From the NCBI GenBank assembly GCA_963169195.1, contig CAUJDN010000051.1, forward strand, positions 1-64,000: DNA of 64,000 bases. The letters run 5' to 3'. The stretch is from Acidobacteriota bacterium (lineage in GTDB: Bacteria > Acidobacteriota > Vicinamibacteria > Vicinamibacterales > UBA2999). The first letter of the stretch is position 1, and each line of letters begins with the position of its first letter. The translations under genes were made by a program, and so were the position numbers. Below the pieces are notes generated by a model. That model made no database searches. It saw only the letters and a list, made by a program, of their open reading frames with translations, and was not told where the DNA came from. Below are positions 1-12,721 of the stretch, in pieces.

Positions 1-254
<254 letters not shown>

Positions 255-391
255 GAGTCTGGTTCGTCGAGGCCCCGCGAGGGGCGTTCGGCGGCCTTCT
301 CGACGATCGATCTGGCATTGCCGACGGTCTGGTGTGCGCGCCTATCTAGTTTTGAAGGAACCAGGGCTGCCCTGATGGGCAAGGGCGCCAG

Positions 392-403
392 GTTCTTTGA
401 CAA
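392..403 (+). promoter_or_regulatory. boxA-like antitermination site in the 16S-tRNA spacer
   Basis: GTTCTTTGACAA matches the boxA element of bacterial rRNA leaders and spacers, which binds NusB/S10 in the transcript and protects rRNA transcription from Rho. It lies about 60 bases before tRNA-Ile. The same word recurs at 738-749 and 771-782, which supports a functional role over chance. The rest of the 253-464 spacer shows no other gene. Confidence 0.6.
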
Positions 404-464
404 GTTCGAGTGAAGGATACGGGACGTCCGTGGCCCTGGAACGCCGGGGCTTGGGCGGTCACGG

Positions 465-541
<77 letters not shown>

Positions 542-557
542 TTCTCCAACGTCATCC

Positions 558-633
558 GGGGAATTAGCTCAGCTGGGAGAGCGCCTGGTTTGCAACCAGG
601 AGGTCACCGGTTCGATCCCGGTATTCTCCACCA
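558..633 (+). tRNA. tRNA-Ala (anticodon TGC)
   Basis: A complete cloverleaf of 76 nt: acceptor GGGGAAT pairs with ATTCTCC (one G-U), D stem GCTC/GAGC, anticodon stem CCTGG/CCAGG enclosing the TGC anticodon, T loop TTCGATC, and an encoded CCA at 631-633. It is the second spacer tRNA, 16 nt after tRNA-Ile. Confidence 0.98.
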
Positions 634-737
634 GCCTTCGCACGCGGCGGGCGCCGCGAGCTTCGGCTCGGCAGGCCCGGTTAGCGAAGGCTGTCGCGCC
701 GGAGTCCTGAGGACGGAGGCGGGCAACAAGTTTCCGG

Positions 738-782
738 ATTCTTTGACAACTGAATACTCTGCAATCGGTAGTTCTTTGACCA
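738..782 (+). promoter_or_regulatory. two boxA-like sites before 23S rRNA
   Basis: ATTCTTTGACAA (738-749) and GTTCTTTGACCA (771-782) are two further boxA-like words in the tRNA-Ala to 23S spacer. The second overlaps the outer part of the 23S processing stalk. A boxA just upstream of 23S is usual in bacterial rRNA operons; two within 45 bases is more than usual. Confidence 0.55.
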
Positions 783-808
783 CACACACGCAGTGTGCGG
801 AAATGAAA
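777..808 (+). other. 5' strand of the 23S rRNA processing stalk
   Basis: TGACCACACAC (777-787) and GGAAATGAAA (799-808) are exact reverse complements of GTGTGTGGTCA (3818-3828) and TTTCATTTCC (3798-3807) beyond the 3' end of 23S. Together they form the long duplex that brings the two ends of the 23S precursor together and is normally cut by RNase III. The complementarity is seen directly; the RNase III role is established for this structure in bacteria. Confidence 0.8.
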
Positions 809-812
809 ACTT

Positions 813-3796
<2,984 letters not shown>

Positions 3797-3797
3797 A

Positions 3798-3828
3798 TTT
3801 CATTTCCCGCTCCGCGGGTGTGTGGTCA
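3798..3828 (+). other. 3' strand of the 23S rRNA processing stalk
   Basis: TTTCATTTCC (3798-3807) and GTGTGTGGTCA (3818-3828) pair with the sequences at 799-808 and 777-787. The remainder of the 23S-5S spacer, to about 4068, is GC-rich and holds no tRNA or other gene that I can recognise. Confidence 0.8.
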
Positions 3829-4068
3829 GACAACTATCGCATTGCACTCGCCTGGCTCCCGTCCGGAGCCCCGGCGAAGCCTCGCCGAAGCCGCGTCCGC
3901 GGCCGGGGCGGGGGAGTATTCAGCTGCCAGGGAGCGCTCTTTACAACAAGATGCTCTGGGACGATCCGCCTTCGCGCCTCACCGCGCCGCGGCGCCACCG
4001 GCCGATATCTGGCCAGGCGCGCCGCCAACACGGCACGCGGCCGATGGGGGAACCCCAGACACCAAGTT

Positions 4069-4187
<119 letters not shown>

Positions 4188-4201
4188 TTCATCGCACACA
4201 C

Positions 4202-4234
4202 GAAAGGCCCGTGGGTTCACCCCACGGGCCTTTC
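4202..4234 (+). terminator. rRNA operon terminator hairpin
   Basis: A perfect 14-bp stem (GAAAGGCCCGTGGG, 4202-4215, with its complement at 4221-4234) closes a 5-base loop. It sits 15 nt after 5S. There is no long T tract after the stem, so it may act as a processing/stability hairpin or work with help, but its position and perfection favour a terminator. Confidence 0.75.
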
Positions 4235-4383
4235 GCGCGTACCCGCCAGCACGATCCTGGCGAGCGTCGGCGACGGCCCCCCGCCGGAAAGGCTTCGTGC
4301 GGGCCACCCCATCGGGCAGGGGTGTGAACCGTCGCCCTGGTCACCCCTTCCCATCGGTCCCCCGTCCGGGGCACAATCGACCC

Positions 4384-5676
4384 ATGCGGATGGGACGGGT
4401 GGCATGGGTTCTGGCCCTGCTGGCCGGCGCGAGCGTCGGGCCGGTGTCGGCCCAGACCGGCCCGCGCAATTGCAGTGTGACGTCGCAGAACCTCTACGTC
4501 CGCGACGTGATGCAGGACCTCTATCTCTGGTACTCGACCCTTCCGGATGTGAACCCGGCGGGCTTTCCGTCGCCGGAGGCGTATCTCGAAGCCGTCCGGT
4601 ACCGCCCGCTCGACAGCCGCTTCAGCTACATCACCTCCGCCGCGTCGTCCGACGCCTTCTACAGCGACAGCCAGTTCATCGGTTTCGGCTTCTCCACGCT
4701 CCTGTCCGGCGTCGAGTTGAGGGTGCTGCAGGTGTTCGCCGACAGCCCGGCGTCGGAGGCGGGCCTGGCGCGCGGCGACTCCATCCTCGAGATCGACGGG
4801 CGGCCCATCGAGGCGCTCGTGGCCTCGGGAGAGATCGGCGTGGCCTTCGGGCCGAGCGAGGTCGGGGCGTCGGCAGAGGTCTACTTCAGGTCCAGGACCG
4901 GCGAGGAGCGGCGCGCGCGCATGACGAAGCGCCTGGTGACCATCCCGACGGTCTCGGTCACGCGGGTGTTCGAGGTGGACGGCCGCAAGGTCGGGTATCT
5001 CTTCTTCCGCAATTTCGTGCGCCCGTCCTTCGCGGCCCTCGACGAGGCCTTCGCGTCGCTGGCCGAGGCGGGGGTTTCGGAGCTGGTGCTCGACCTTCGG
5101 TACAACGGCGGGGGGCTCGTCGACGTCGCGGTGCACCTGGGCAGCCTGATTGGCGGCGCGCTGACCGCCGGACAGCCTTTCGCCACCTACGCGCACAACG
5201 ATCGCAACACCTTCCGCAACGAGACGCTGCGCTTCGAGACGATCGAACAAGCCGCGCCGGTGCTGTCGCGGCTGATCGCCATCACATCGCGCGCGTCGGC
5301 CTCGGCCAGCGAGCTCGTCATCAACGCGCTCACGCCGTTCATGCCGGTCGTGACCATCGGCGACGTCACCTATGGCAAGCCCGTCGGCCAGTATCTGGTG
5401 CGGTTCTGCGAGAAGATGCTCGCGCCGGTGGCCTTCTCGCTGCGCAATGCCAACGACGAAGGTGACTACTTCGACGGGTTGCCCGCGACCTGCGCCGCGG
5501 CCGACGGGATCGACGCCGACCTGGGCGACGCCGGCGAAGCCTCCCTGGCCGAAGCTCTCCACTACGTCCGCCACGATGCCTGCAGCCGCCCACCTGACGC
5601 CGCCGCGACGCGCGCGCGCGGCGTGGAGTCCGGGCTTCGACCCATCGGCTGGCAGTCTGTCCTCAACGCACACTGA
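4384..5676 (+). CDS. S41 family peptidase with signal peptide (tail-specific protease type)
   Basis: A 430-residue secreted or periplasmic serine protease of the C-terminal processing (Prc/CtpA) family. The ATG at 4384 gives a clean signal peptide (VAWVLALLAGAS, then VSAQT); longer readings lack it. A PDZ-like region lies around residues 95-180 (GLARGDSILEIDG). The protease core shows LDLRYNGGG and the SASASE motif; S307 and K332 are 25 residues apart, the same spacing as the Ser-Lys dyad of E. coli Prc, so I infer they are catalytic. The gene stands alone between the rRNA operon and the symporter. Substrates are unknown. Confidence 0.9.
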   Translation: MRMGRVAWVLALLAGASVGPVSAQTGPRNCSVTSQNLYVRDVMQDLYLWYSTLPDVNPAGFPSPEAYLEAVRYRPLDSRFSYITSAASSDAFYSDSQFIGFGFSTLLSGVELRVLQVFADSPASEAGLARGDSILEIDGRPIEALVASGEIGVAFGPSEVGASAEVYFRSRTGEERRARMTKRLVTIPTVSVTRVFEVDGRKVGYLFFRNFVRPSFAALDEAFASLAEAGVSELVLDLRYNGGGLVDVAVHLGSLIGGALTAGQPFATYAHNDRNTFRNETLRFETIEQAAPVLSRLIAITSRASASASELVINALTPFMPVVTIGDVTYGKPVGQYLVRFCEKMLAPVAFSLRNANDEGDYFDGLPATCAAADGIDADLGDAGEASLAEALHYVRHDACSRPPDAAATRARGVESGLRPIGWQSVLNAH

Positions 5677-5809
5677 TACGGCCGGGCCGGGCCGCAACCG
5701 CCCGCACGGGCAATCGGGACCCGCCCGGTTGCAATGTATTGCTTCGTCAATCCGGCGCGGCCGAGTAAGCTGACACCGCTCCAGACGCGCCTGGGAGGGC
5801 GACGACACG

Positions 5810-7165
5810 ATGGTGGATCAGATTGCCGCGGCAAACAGCTGGTTGAATGGGTACGTGTGGGGATGGCCGATGATCGTGCTCCTGCTGGGCACGGGCATCC
5901 TGCTGACGGTGCTCACCGGAGCCGTCCAGTTCCGCTACCTGGGGTTCGCGCTTCGCGAGGTGCTGGGCAAGATCCGCCAGAAGCACACCGAGCCCGGGAG
6001 CGTGACGCCCTTCCAGGCCGTGGCCACGGCGCTGGCGTCGACCGTCGGCGTGGGCAACATCGCCGGCGTCGCCACCGCCATTTCCATCGGCGGGCCCGGC
6101 GCGCTGTTCTGGCTCTGGGTGTCGGGCCTGCTCGGCATGTGCACGAAGTTTGCCGAGATCGTCATCGCGATGGACTATCGCGAGGCCGACGAGAAGGGCA
6201 CCATGCGCGGCGGCGCGATGTATACGCTCAAGAACGGGCTGGGGCTGCCCTGGGCCGGCGCGATCTTCGCCGGCCTGGTGTCACTGGCCGCGTTCGGTAT
6301 CGGGAACATGGTGCAGGCCAATTCGGTGGCCGACAGCCTGCGCGCGACCTTCGGCATCTCACCGTCGGTGACAGGCATCGTCATGGCCATCCTGGCGGCG
6401 GCGGTGATCCTCGGCGGCATCCGGCGCATCGGCGAGGTGACGGAGATCCTCGTGCCCTTCATGGCCATTTTCTACCTCGGCGGCGGCATCATCATCCTGC
6501 TGCGATTCGCGAGCGAGGTACCAGGCGCCATCGCCCTGGTGTTCGAGAGCGCCTTCTCCGGAACGGCGGCCACCGGGGGATTCGCGGGGGCAACCGTGAT
6601 GATGGCCCTCCGCTTCGGTGTCGCCCGCGGCCTGTTCTCGAACGAGGCCGGCCTCGGCAGCGCCCCCATGGTGCACGCGGCGGCGAGGACGGACCACCCC
6701 GTGCGGCAGGGCCTCTACGGCATCTTCGAAGTGTGCGTGGACACCATCCTCGTCTGCACCGTGACAGGCCTGGCCATCCTGTGCACGGGCGTCTGGACGG
6801 ACGGCACGACCGGCGCCGCCCTTGCGGGGCACGCGTTCTCGGTCGGGCTCCCCGGCACCTGGGGCAACATCGTGGTGACGACGAGCCTCGTGCTGTTCGC
6901 GTATTCGACGCTGATCGGCTGGAGCTACTACGGCGAAACGGGCATCGTCTACCTGTTCGGGGCCCGCGCGGCCCTGCCGTATCGACTGCTGTGGCTCGTG
7001 TTCATCTATCTGGGCGCGATAGGGTCCCTGCACCTCGTGTGGGACATCGCCGACACGCTGAATGGCCTGATGGCGCTGCCGAACCTTCTCTCCGTGCTCG
7101 CCTCGATTCCCGTTCTTCTCAAGCTCAAGCGTGAGTTCTTCGCGGCCGAAGCCGCGCGGAGGTAG
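5810..7165 (+). CDS. alanine/glycine:cation symporter family protein
   Basis: A 451-residue inner-membrane transporter of the AGCS (alanine or glycine:cation symporter, DagA/AlsT) family, which couples uptake of small amino acids to Na+ entry. Family signatures are visible: GVGNIAGVATAISIGGPGALFW in outline, followed by GMCTKFAEIVIAMDYRE and FGVARGLFSNEAGLGSAP. Multiple hydrophobic helices run the whole length. The family normally has 440-550 residues, so it is complete. It ends 5 bases before the start of the next gene, so the two may be co-transcribed. The substrate is inferred from the family only. Confidence 0.93.
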   Translation: MVDQIAAANSWLNGYVWGWPMIVLLLGTGILLTVLTGAVQFRYLGFALREVLGKIRQKHTEPGSVTPFQAVATALASTVGVGNIAGVATAISIGGPGALFWLWVSGLLGMCTKFAEIVIAMDYREADEKGTMRGGAMYTLKNGLGLPWAGAIFAGLVSLAAFGIGNMVQANSVADSLRATFGISPSVTGIVMAILAAAVILGGIRRIGEVTEILVPFMAIFYLGGGIIILLRFASEVPGAIALVFESAFSGTAATGGFAGATVMMALRFGVARGLFSNEAGLGSAPMVHAAARTDHPVRQGLYGIFEVCVDTILVCTVTGLAILCTGVWTDGTTGAALAGHAFSVGLPGTWGNIVVTTSLVLFAYSTLIGWSYYGETGIVYLFGARAALPYRLLWLVFIYLGAIGSLHLVWDIADTLNGLMALPNLLSVLASIPVLLKLKREFFAAEAARR

Positions 7166-7170
7166 CCTCG

Positions 7171-9720
7171 ATGCCCGCGTCGTCCTTCCTGCGCGCCGGC
7201 GTCGGCGCCCTGATGTCGATCGCGCTGGCCGTCGACGCCGCTGACGCCCAGAACTACCCGAACGCGAAGACGGGCGGCAACTACATGCACAACTACCTGC
7301 TCCCGCCCGCGGCGAGCAGCACGCCGTGGTGGCCCTCGTGGTCGCCGGACGGCCAGTGGCTGGCCTTTGCCATGGACGGGTCGCTCTGGCGCATGCGGGT
7401 GGCCAACGGCCGGGCGGACGGCGTGGCCGAGGAGCTGCTTCGCGAGAAGGAGTATCTCTCGTCACCCGAGTGGTCGCCCGACGGCCGCTACCTGGCCTAC
7501 ACGGCCGACGACGACGGCCGGAGCATCAACGTGCGGATCGTGAACCTGGCGACCGGGGTGGTGACGGCGGTGACCACTGGTGCGGACGTCAACATCGAGC
7601 CCGCCTGGTCGCCCGACGGCCGCCGCCTCGCCTACGTCACGACCGCGCCGAACGGCTTCTACAACATTGCCGTCACCGACATCGCCGACGGGCGCACGGG
7701 CCGAACGATACAGGTGACCACGGACCACAGGTTCGGCGGGCCGCGCCTCTACTTCAGCGACGAGGACGTGCACCTGTCCCCGGCGTGGTCACCCGATGGC
7801 ACGGAGCTGCTCTTCATCTCGAATCGCGGCATTCCCCTGGGCTCGGGCGGCGTGTGGCGGGCGCCCGTGGAGGCGGACGTGATGAACGGTGGCCGGGCGC
7901 GACTGATCCACAAGGAAGAGACGCTCTACCGCACGCGCCCGCAGTGGTCGCCGGACGGCAAACGGTTCGTGTACGCGTCGCACCTCGGGGGACAGTTCAC
8001 GAACCTGTTCGTGCTGCCGACGGCGGGCGGCGAGCCCTACAAGATGACCTTCGGCGAGTACGACGCATTCCTGCCGCGCTGGTCGCCCGACGGCGAGTGG
8101 ATTGCGTACATCTCGAACGAGCAGGGGCTGCCCCAGCTGAAGCTGATCAAGGCATGGGGAGGCGAGGCGCGGCTGGCCCTCGTGACCAGGAAGCAGTGGA
8201 AGACCCCGATGGGGCGCCTCGACGTGCGCGTGGTGGACGAGCGTGGCCGCGAGACGCCGGCACGCGTCTATCACACGGCCTCCGACGGCAAGCCGTACAC
8301 GCCGTCGGACGCCTACGAGCGTCTGTCGACATTGAACCGCCATGTGTTCCACACGCGCGGCCGGTACACCACCGAGGCGCCGCCGGGGCCGTTCCGCATC
8401 GAGGCGATGAAGGGATTCGAGTACGCCGTGACCCGGCAGGACGTGGACGTGAGGGCCGGACAGACCACGCCGGTGACCGTCACCCTGAAGCGCATCGTCA
8501 ACCTGAAGGCGAAAGGATGGCGCTCGGGCAGCAATCACGTTCACATGAACTACGCGGGCAACCTCCACAACACGCCCGAGAACATCATGCTCATGAACGC
8601 GGCCGAGGACGCGGACATGGTCAGCCTGCAGATCGCGAACAAGGACAACCGGATCCTCGACTACCAGCACTACGTGCCTGGCCGCGACCACCATCCGCTC
8701 TCCACCGCCGACCGCGTGATGCACGTCGGGCAGGAGTACCGGCCCCCGTTCTACGGGCACATCTCGCTGTTCAACCTGAAGGAACACCTCATCTCGCCCT
8801 TCGTGACGGGATACGAGGGCACGGCGATCGAGAGCCTGTATCCCTCGAACACCGACATCTTCAGGTACGCGAAGCAGCAGGGAGGCATCGGCGCATACGT
8901 GCATCCGTACAACGGCGACCGGGATCCGCTGGAGACCGGCCTCGGCACCGCGAAGACGTTCCCCGTGGACGTGGCGCTCGGCGCCGTGAGCTACCACGAG
9001 CTGTGGTCGCAGAGCGCGGGTGACGCGCCCCTCATGGTGTGGTACCGGATTCTCAACACCGGCTTCCGCGTGCCGGTGACGGGCGGCGAGGACTCGATCT
9101 CCAACCTGCACCGCGTGGAGCTGGTGGGCGCATCCCGCGGCTACTTCCACCTGGGATCGGCCCCGCTGACCTGGGCCAACTGGATGAAGGCCATGCTCGC
9201 CGGGCGGGGGTTCGTCACCAACGGCCCGCTCATCGAGCTCACGGCCAATAAGGGCGTCATGCCCGGCGAGGAGATCGCGCTGCCGGCCGGAGGCGGCCCC
9301 GTATCCTTCCAGGCCACCGTGTCCACCGCGGCGCCTATCAGGCGGGTGGAGCTGGTGTCCGGAGGGGTGGTCGTCCACGGTATCGACGTGCCGGCAGGGG
9401 CGCAGACCGTGAACTTCGCGCACACGGTACAGGCTGCGAAGTCGGGCTGGTACTCCCTGAGAGCCGTGGGGACCGATCGGACGTTTCCCGTGGAGAACTC
9501 GCGCCCCCTCGCGGTGACCAACCCGATCTACGTCATGGTAGGCGGCCAGCTTATCCGCGACAAGGCCTCGGCGGACTACTTCGTGACGTGGATCGACACG
9601 CTCACCGGGATGGCCACCGCACACCCCGGCTGGCGCAGCGAGAAGGAGAAGGCGCACGTGCTGAGCCAGTTCAAGGAGGCGAGGGACATCTTCGTGGCAC
9701 GCGCGGCCGAGGCGCGCTGA
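7171..9720 (+). CDS. secreted TolB-like beta-propeller / CehA-McbA family metallohydrolase
   Basis: An 849-residue exported protein with an N-terminal signal peptide (ALMSIALAVDAADAQ). Residues about 40-340 contain at least six WSPDG-type PD40 repeats typical of TolB-like six-bladed propellers. After a carboxypeptidase-regulatory-like stretch, the C-terminal half (from about 440) resembles CehA/McbA metallohydrolases, with GSNHVHMNY and later AYVHPYN His motifs expected for a PHP/amidohydrolase-like metal site. This two-part layout is common in environmental Acidobacteriota, where such proteins are annotated as putative amidohydrolases. Substrate is not known. It follows the symporter by 5 bases. 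Confidence 0.85.
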   Translation: MPASSFLRAGVGALMSIALAVDAADAQNYPNAKTGGNYMHNYLLPPAASSTPWWPSWSPDGQWLAFAMDGSLWRMRVANGRADGVAEELLREKEYLSSPEWSPDGRYLAYTADDDGRSINVRIVNLATGVVTAVTTGADVNIEPAWSPDGRRLAYVTTAPNGFYNIAVTDIADGRTGRTIQVTTDHRFGGPRLYFSDEDVHLSPAWSPDGTELLFISNRGIPLGSGGVWRAPVEADVMNGGRARLIHKEETLYRTRPQWSPDGKRFVYASHLGGQFTNLFVLPTAGGEPYKMTFGEYDAFLPRWSPDGEWIAYISNEQGLPQLKLIKAWGGEARLALVTRKQWKTPMGRLDVRVVDERGRETPARVYHTASDGKPYTPSDAYERLSTLNRHVFHTRGRYTTEAPPGPFRIEAMKGFEYAVTRQDVDVRAGQTTPVTVTLKRIVNLKAKGWRSGSNHVHMNYAGNLHNTPENIMLMNAAEDADMVSLQIANKDNRILDYQHYVPGRDHHPLSTADRVMHVGQEYRPPFYGHISLFNLKEHLISPFVTGYEGTAIESLYPSNTDIFRYAKQQGGIGAYVHPYNGDRDPLETGLGTAKTFPVDVALGAVSYHELWSQSAGDAPLMVWYRILNTGFRVPVTGGEDSISNLHRVELVGASRGYFHLGSAPLTWANWMKAMLAGRGFVTNGPLIELTANKGVMPGEEIALPAGGGPVSFQATVSTAAPIRRVELVSGGVVVHGIDVPAGAQTVNFAHTVQAAKSGWYSLRAVGTDRTFPVENSRPLAVTNPIYVMVGGQLIRDKASADYFVTWIDTLTGMATAHPGWRSEKEKAHVLSQFKEARDIFVARAAEAR

Positions 9721-9751
9721 CGGCCGGGCGCGTCGGGCGTGACGCGCGAGA

Positions 9752-10834
9752 CTAGCCCTCCGCCTCGATGAGGGCTTCACGGGGAGCGTTCCCAGGTGGG
9801 GGAAGGGCGCCTCCGTCGATCTCGCGATCCATCACGAGGCACTCCGCCACGTGGTCCAGGGCGGCATCGTCGGTTCGGGCCAGCACCGCCTCAAGAGGCG
9901 TTCGCGGCTGGACGTCCACTTCACGGATCTGCATGGAAGGGAAGCTCCCATCCGGCCGCCTTGGCAGGTCGCGACACCAGAAGTCGAGGTGCCAGCGCGT
10001 GAACAGGCGGACCCTGGCGAGGCCGTGCTCGTCCCCGCCCCAGTGCGCCTTCGCGAGGGCGACGTAACGGCGATAGACGGCGAGGCGCTCCTCGCCGGTC
10101 ACATCGCGGTACTCGCCGGAGGCGTGCTCGCGGAAGATCCAGGGGCGAATGAGGGCAGCGCGGGCGGCCATCACGGCTGCGCATCCGGAGCTGGCCGAGA
10201 GCGCCCGTGCATCGTGGCCGAACAGCACGTCGCCGTTCCCGATGACGGGGATCGGCACGGTCGTCGCGATTTCCGCGATGGCGTCCCAGTCGGCGCGAGT
10301 CCGGTATCGTGCGTTCCGGGTGCGGCCGTGGACCGTCAGCGCATCGGCGCCGCCGTCGGCGATGGCACGAGCCTGATCCAGGTAGTTGCGCGAGTCGTCG
10401 TTCCACCCGAGGCGGATCTTGGCTGTGACCGGGATCGCGGCGACCGCGGTCTTCATGGCCTCGACGAGCCGCCGCTGGCGGCTCGGCTGCCGTCCGAGCG
10501 AGGCGCCCAGCCCCTTGTGCGTGAAGTGGTCGATGGGGCAGCCGCAGTTCAGATCCACCAGGTCCGCACCCCGGGCCTCGACCAGCGCAGCCGCCCACGC
10601 GAGCTCGGCCGGATTCGTACTGGCCAGCTGCACGCCGAAGAAGGGTTCGCCCTCGAAGCGCCGGATCAGGGCGAACTCGCTCGTCCTTCGCTGCTTCAGC
10701 CGGCGGGCCACCGTCATCTCGCTCATGGTGACGCGGGCGCCCAACTCGACGCACAGCTGCCGGTAGGGAAGGTTGGACCCCTTCGTCATCGGGCCCATGA
10801 CGAGGGCGCCGGCGAGGGTCTCACGGAGGGGCAT
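9752..10834 (-). CDS. tRNA-dihydrouridine synthase, Dus3-like
   Basis: A 360-residue FMN enzyme that should reduce uridine to dihydrouridine in tRNA with NADPH. The N-terminus reads MGPMTKGSNLPYRQLC and the active-site region VDLNCGCPIDHFTHKG, with C99 in the GCP motif as the expected catalytic acid. These words look more like the eukaryotic Dus3 group (APLTTVGNLPFRR, LNCGCPID) than like DusA, DusB or DusC (MAPM-G-TD-FR). Later motifs AKIRLGW, TVHGRTR and PVIGNGDV are common to all Dus enzymes. It is convergent with the preceding gene and divergent from the TraB/GumN gene, which leaves 58 bases for two promoters. Confidence 0.88.
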   Translation of the reverse strand: MPLRETLAGALVMGPMTKGSNLPYRQLCVELGARVTMSEMTVARRLKQRRTSEFALIRRFEGEPFFGVQLASTNPAELAWAAALVEARGADLVDLNCGCPIDHFTHKGLGASLGRQPSRQRRLVEAMKTAVAAIPVTAKIRLGWNDDSRNYLDQARAIADGGADALTVHGRTRNARYRTRADWDAIAEIATTVPIPVIGNGDVLFGHDARALSASSGCAAVMAARAALIRPWIFREHASGEYRDVTGEERLAVYRRYVALAKAHWGGDEHGLARVRLFTRWHLDFWCRDLPRRPDGSFPSMQIREVDVQPRTPLEAVLARTDDAALDHVAECLVMDREIDGGALPPPGNAPREALIEAEG

Positions 10835-10892
10835 GAAGGGTCGATGATACTGTCAGTGGGGTGCAGGGTGCCTGTGCGAAGGAGAGTGCGAC

Positions 10893-11807
10893 GTGCGCGC
10901 TGAAGGTGCCGGGATGAAGAAGCTGCAATGGACGCTGCGCGCATGGGCGTGCATGATGGCGCTCGCCGCGGCCAGCGGGGCTCTCGGGGCGCAGGAGGCG
11001 CCGAAGCACTTCCTCTGGAAGGTCACCTCGCCCGCGGGAGCCGAGGCCTACCTGTTCGGATCGATCCACGCGCTCGGCAAGGGCGTCTATCCCCTCAGCC
11101 CCGTCATCGAGGAGGCCTTCGCCGCCTCGAAGGTGCTCGTCGAGGAGGTGGACCTCGATGAGATGAACGATCCCGCGACGATGATCGGGCTCGTGGGCAA
11201 GGCGATGCTGCCGGACGGGCAGACGCTGGACCAATTGGTCTCGAAGGAGACGTTTGCCGCCGTGCGCGCGCGGGCCGACCGGCATGGCTTGCCGGTGCCG
11301 ATGCTGCAGCGCATGAAGCCGTGGATGGCGGCGGTCACGCTCGCGGCCGCCGAGCTGACCCGGGCGGGCTTCGATCCGTCCTTCGGCATCGACCGGCACT
11401 TCTACGATCGGGCCAGGGCCTCGGGCATGCCGCGCCGCGCGCTGGAGACCGTGGCGTACCAGTTCGACCGGCTGGACGGCCTTGGCTCCACGCAGCAGGA
11501 GGCATCCCTCAAGGCGATGCTCGCGGACATCGACACGCAGGCGGCCAATTTCCAGAGCATGGTCGATGCCTGGCGCCGAGGCGACACGGCGCGGGTCGAG
11601 CGCTTCCTCTTCGAAGGCTTCAAGGACGCTCCCGAGGTCGCCGAGCGGCTGCTCGCCGAGCGGAACCGGAACTGGGTGGAACCCGTGGAGACGTGCCTGA
11701 CCGAGCAGGCGCGCTGCTTCGTGGTGGTCGGCGCTGCGCACCTCGTCGGGCCTGACAGCCTCGTCGAGCTGCTGCGGGCCCGGAAGCACAGCGTGGTACA
11801 GCAATGA
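10893..11807 (+). CDS. TraB/GumN family protein with signal peptide
   Basis: A 304-residue exported protein. The GTG at 10893 is preceded at 8 bases by GGAG, and yields a signal peptide (WACMMALAAASGALGAQE). TraB/GumN family marks are LFGSIHALG near the N-terminus (GxxH), a central RNRNW, and VVVGAAHLVGPDS near the C-terminus (second GxxH). The His and Glu residues of these motifs suggest a metallopeptidase-like site, as proposed for the TIKI/TraB superfamily. Actual function in bacteria is not established. An in-frame ATG at 10914 is an alternative start. Confidence 0.85.
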   Translation: MRAEGAGMKKLQWTLRAWACMMALAAASGALGAQEAPKHFLWKVTSPAGAEAYLFGSIHALGKGVYPLSPVIEEAFAASKVLVEEVDLDEMNDPATMIGLVGKAMLPDGQTLDQLVSKETFAAVRARADRHGLPVPMLQRMKPWMAAVTLAAAELTRAGFDPSFGIDRHFYDRARASGMPRRALETVAYQFDRLDGLGSTQQEASLKAMLADIDTQAANFQSMVDAWRRGDTARVERFLFEGFKDAPEVAERLLAERNRNWVEPVETCLTEQARCFVVVGAAHLVGPDSLVELLRARKHSVVQQ

Positions 11808-11864
11808 GCGCCCGGCGCATCGCCCATTTCCGCAACAGCCGGGCGCGCACACGACGAGGGCGGT

Positions 11865-12506
11865 TCAGCGGCGCCTGATCTTCGCCACCTCGGCGCGCGC
11901 CTCGCACCCCTCGAGGTGATCGTTGACGAGGCCCATGGCCTGCATGAAGGCGTAGATCGTCGTGGGGCCGACGAAGGTCCATCCCCGCGCCTTCAGGTCC
12001 TTCGACAGCCGGTTCGAGGCCGGCGTACTGCTCGTGGTGCGGAGGGCCTCGTAGGAGCACACGGCGGGGCGTTCGTTCGGCGGTGGCTCCCACGCCCAGA
12101 AGTACTTCGCGAGCGACCCGCGCTCCTCGATGAGATCGAGCGCGCGTCTCGCGTTGTTGATCGCGGACTCGATCTTCCCACGGTGGCGCACGATGCCCGC
12201 GTTCTTCAGGAGCCGGTTGACGTCGCGCGCCGTGAAGCGCGCGACACGCTCCGGATTGAAGCCCTCGAACGCCTCGCGGAAATGATCCCGTTTGCGAAGG
12301 ATGGTGAGCCAGCTGAGGCCCGACTGGAACCCCTCGAGGCAGATCTTTTCGAACAGGCGATGGTCGTTGCGGACGGGACGCCCCCACTCCTCGTCGTGGT
12401 AGCGCACATACAGGGGGTCGGCCCCGGGCCACCAGCAGCGGGTGCGGCCGTCCGCTCCCGTCACCAGGCCGCCCGCCTGGTGCTGGCCCTCGTGATCACC
12501 GGACAT
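11865..12506 (-). CDS. tag: DNA-3-methyladenine glycosylase I
   Basis: A base-excision repair glycosylase that removes 3-methyladenine from alkylated DNA. RCWWPGADPLYVRYHDEEWG is the family N-terminal signature; the zinc-binding set is visible as the Cys of RCWW, the His of YHDEE, and the His and Cys of HLEGC near the C-terminus. The helix-hairpin-helix glycosylase core is complete. The reading frame is open upstream to 12641 with other ATGs (12641, 12599, 12569); the ATG at 12506 gives 213 residues, closest to the usual 190-210, and none has a convincing ribosome binding site. Confidence 0.88.
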   Translation of the reverse strand: MSGDHEGQHQAGGLVTGADGRTRCWWPGADPLYVRYHDEEWGRPVRNDHRLFEKICLEGFQSGLSWLTILRKRDHFREAFEGFNPERVARFTARDVNRLLKNAGIVRHRGKIESAINNARRALDLIEERGSLAKYFWAWEPPPNERPAVCSYEALRTTSSTPASNRLSKDLKARGWTFVGPTTIYAFMQAMGLVNDHLEGCEARAEVAKIRRR

Positions 12507-12721
12507 CGAAAAATCGGCCAAACCGAACACTCCGTTTGACGCGTGCCCGACGCCGTAGTCCTCGTCGGGCATGGCCGCAGCGCGGGGGGACTTTGCCATT
12601 GCGGCACCGATAGTAAACCACTTGAGGGGCGCCGGGAACACACCGCGGCGTGGGGACGTGCCAGGAGGCGAGTGGCAACGTGCGTGCGCAGGGGGGGCGG
12701 CCGGCGCCGAGGGCCCCAGGC

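Noticed and set aside
3829-4068. Possible tRNA in the 23S-5S spacer
   Set aside because: No cloverleaf or T-loop consensus; only GC-rich sequence is visible.
7789-9780. 663-codon minus-strand frame opposite the beta-propeller/CehA gene
   Set aside because: No recognisable motif; the plus strand has signal peptide, WSPDG repeats and metal motifs.
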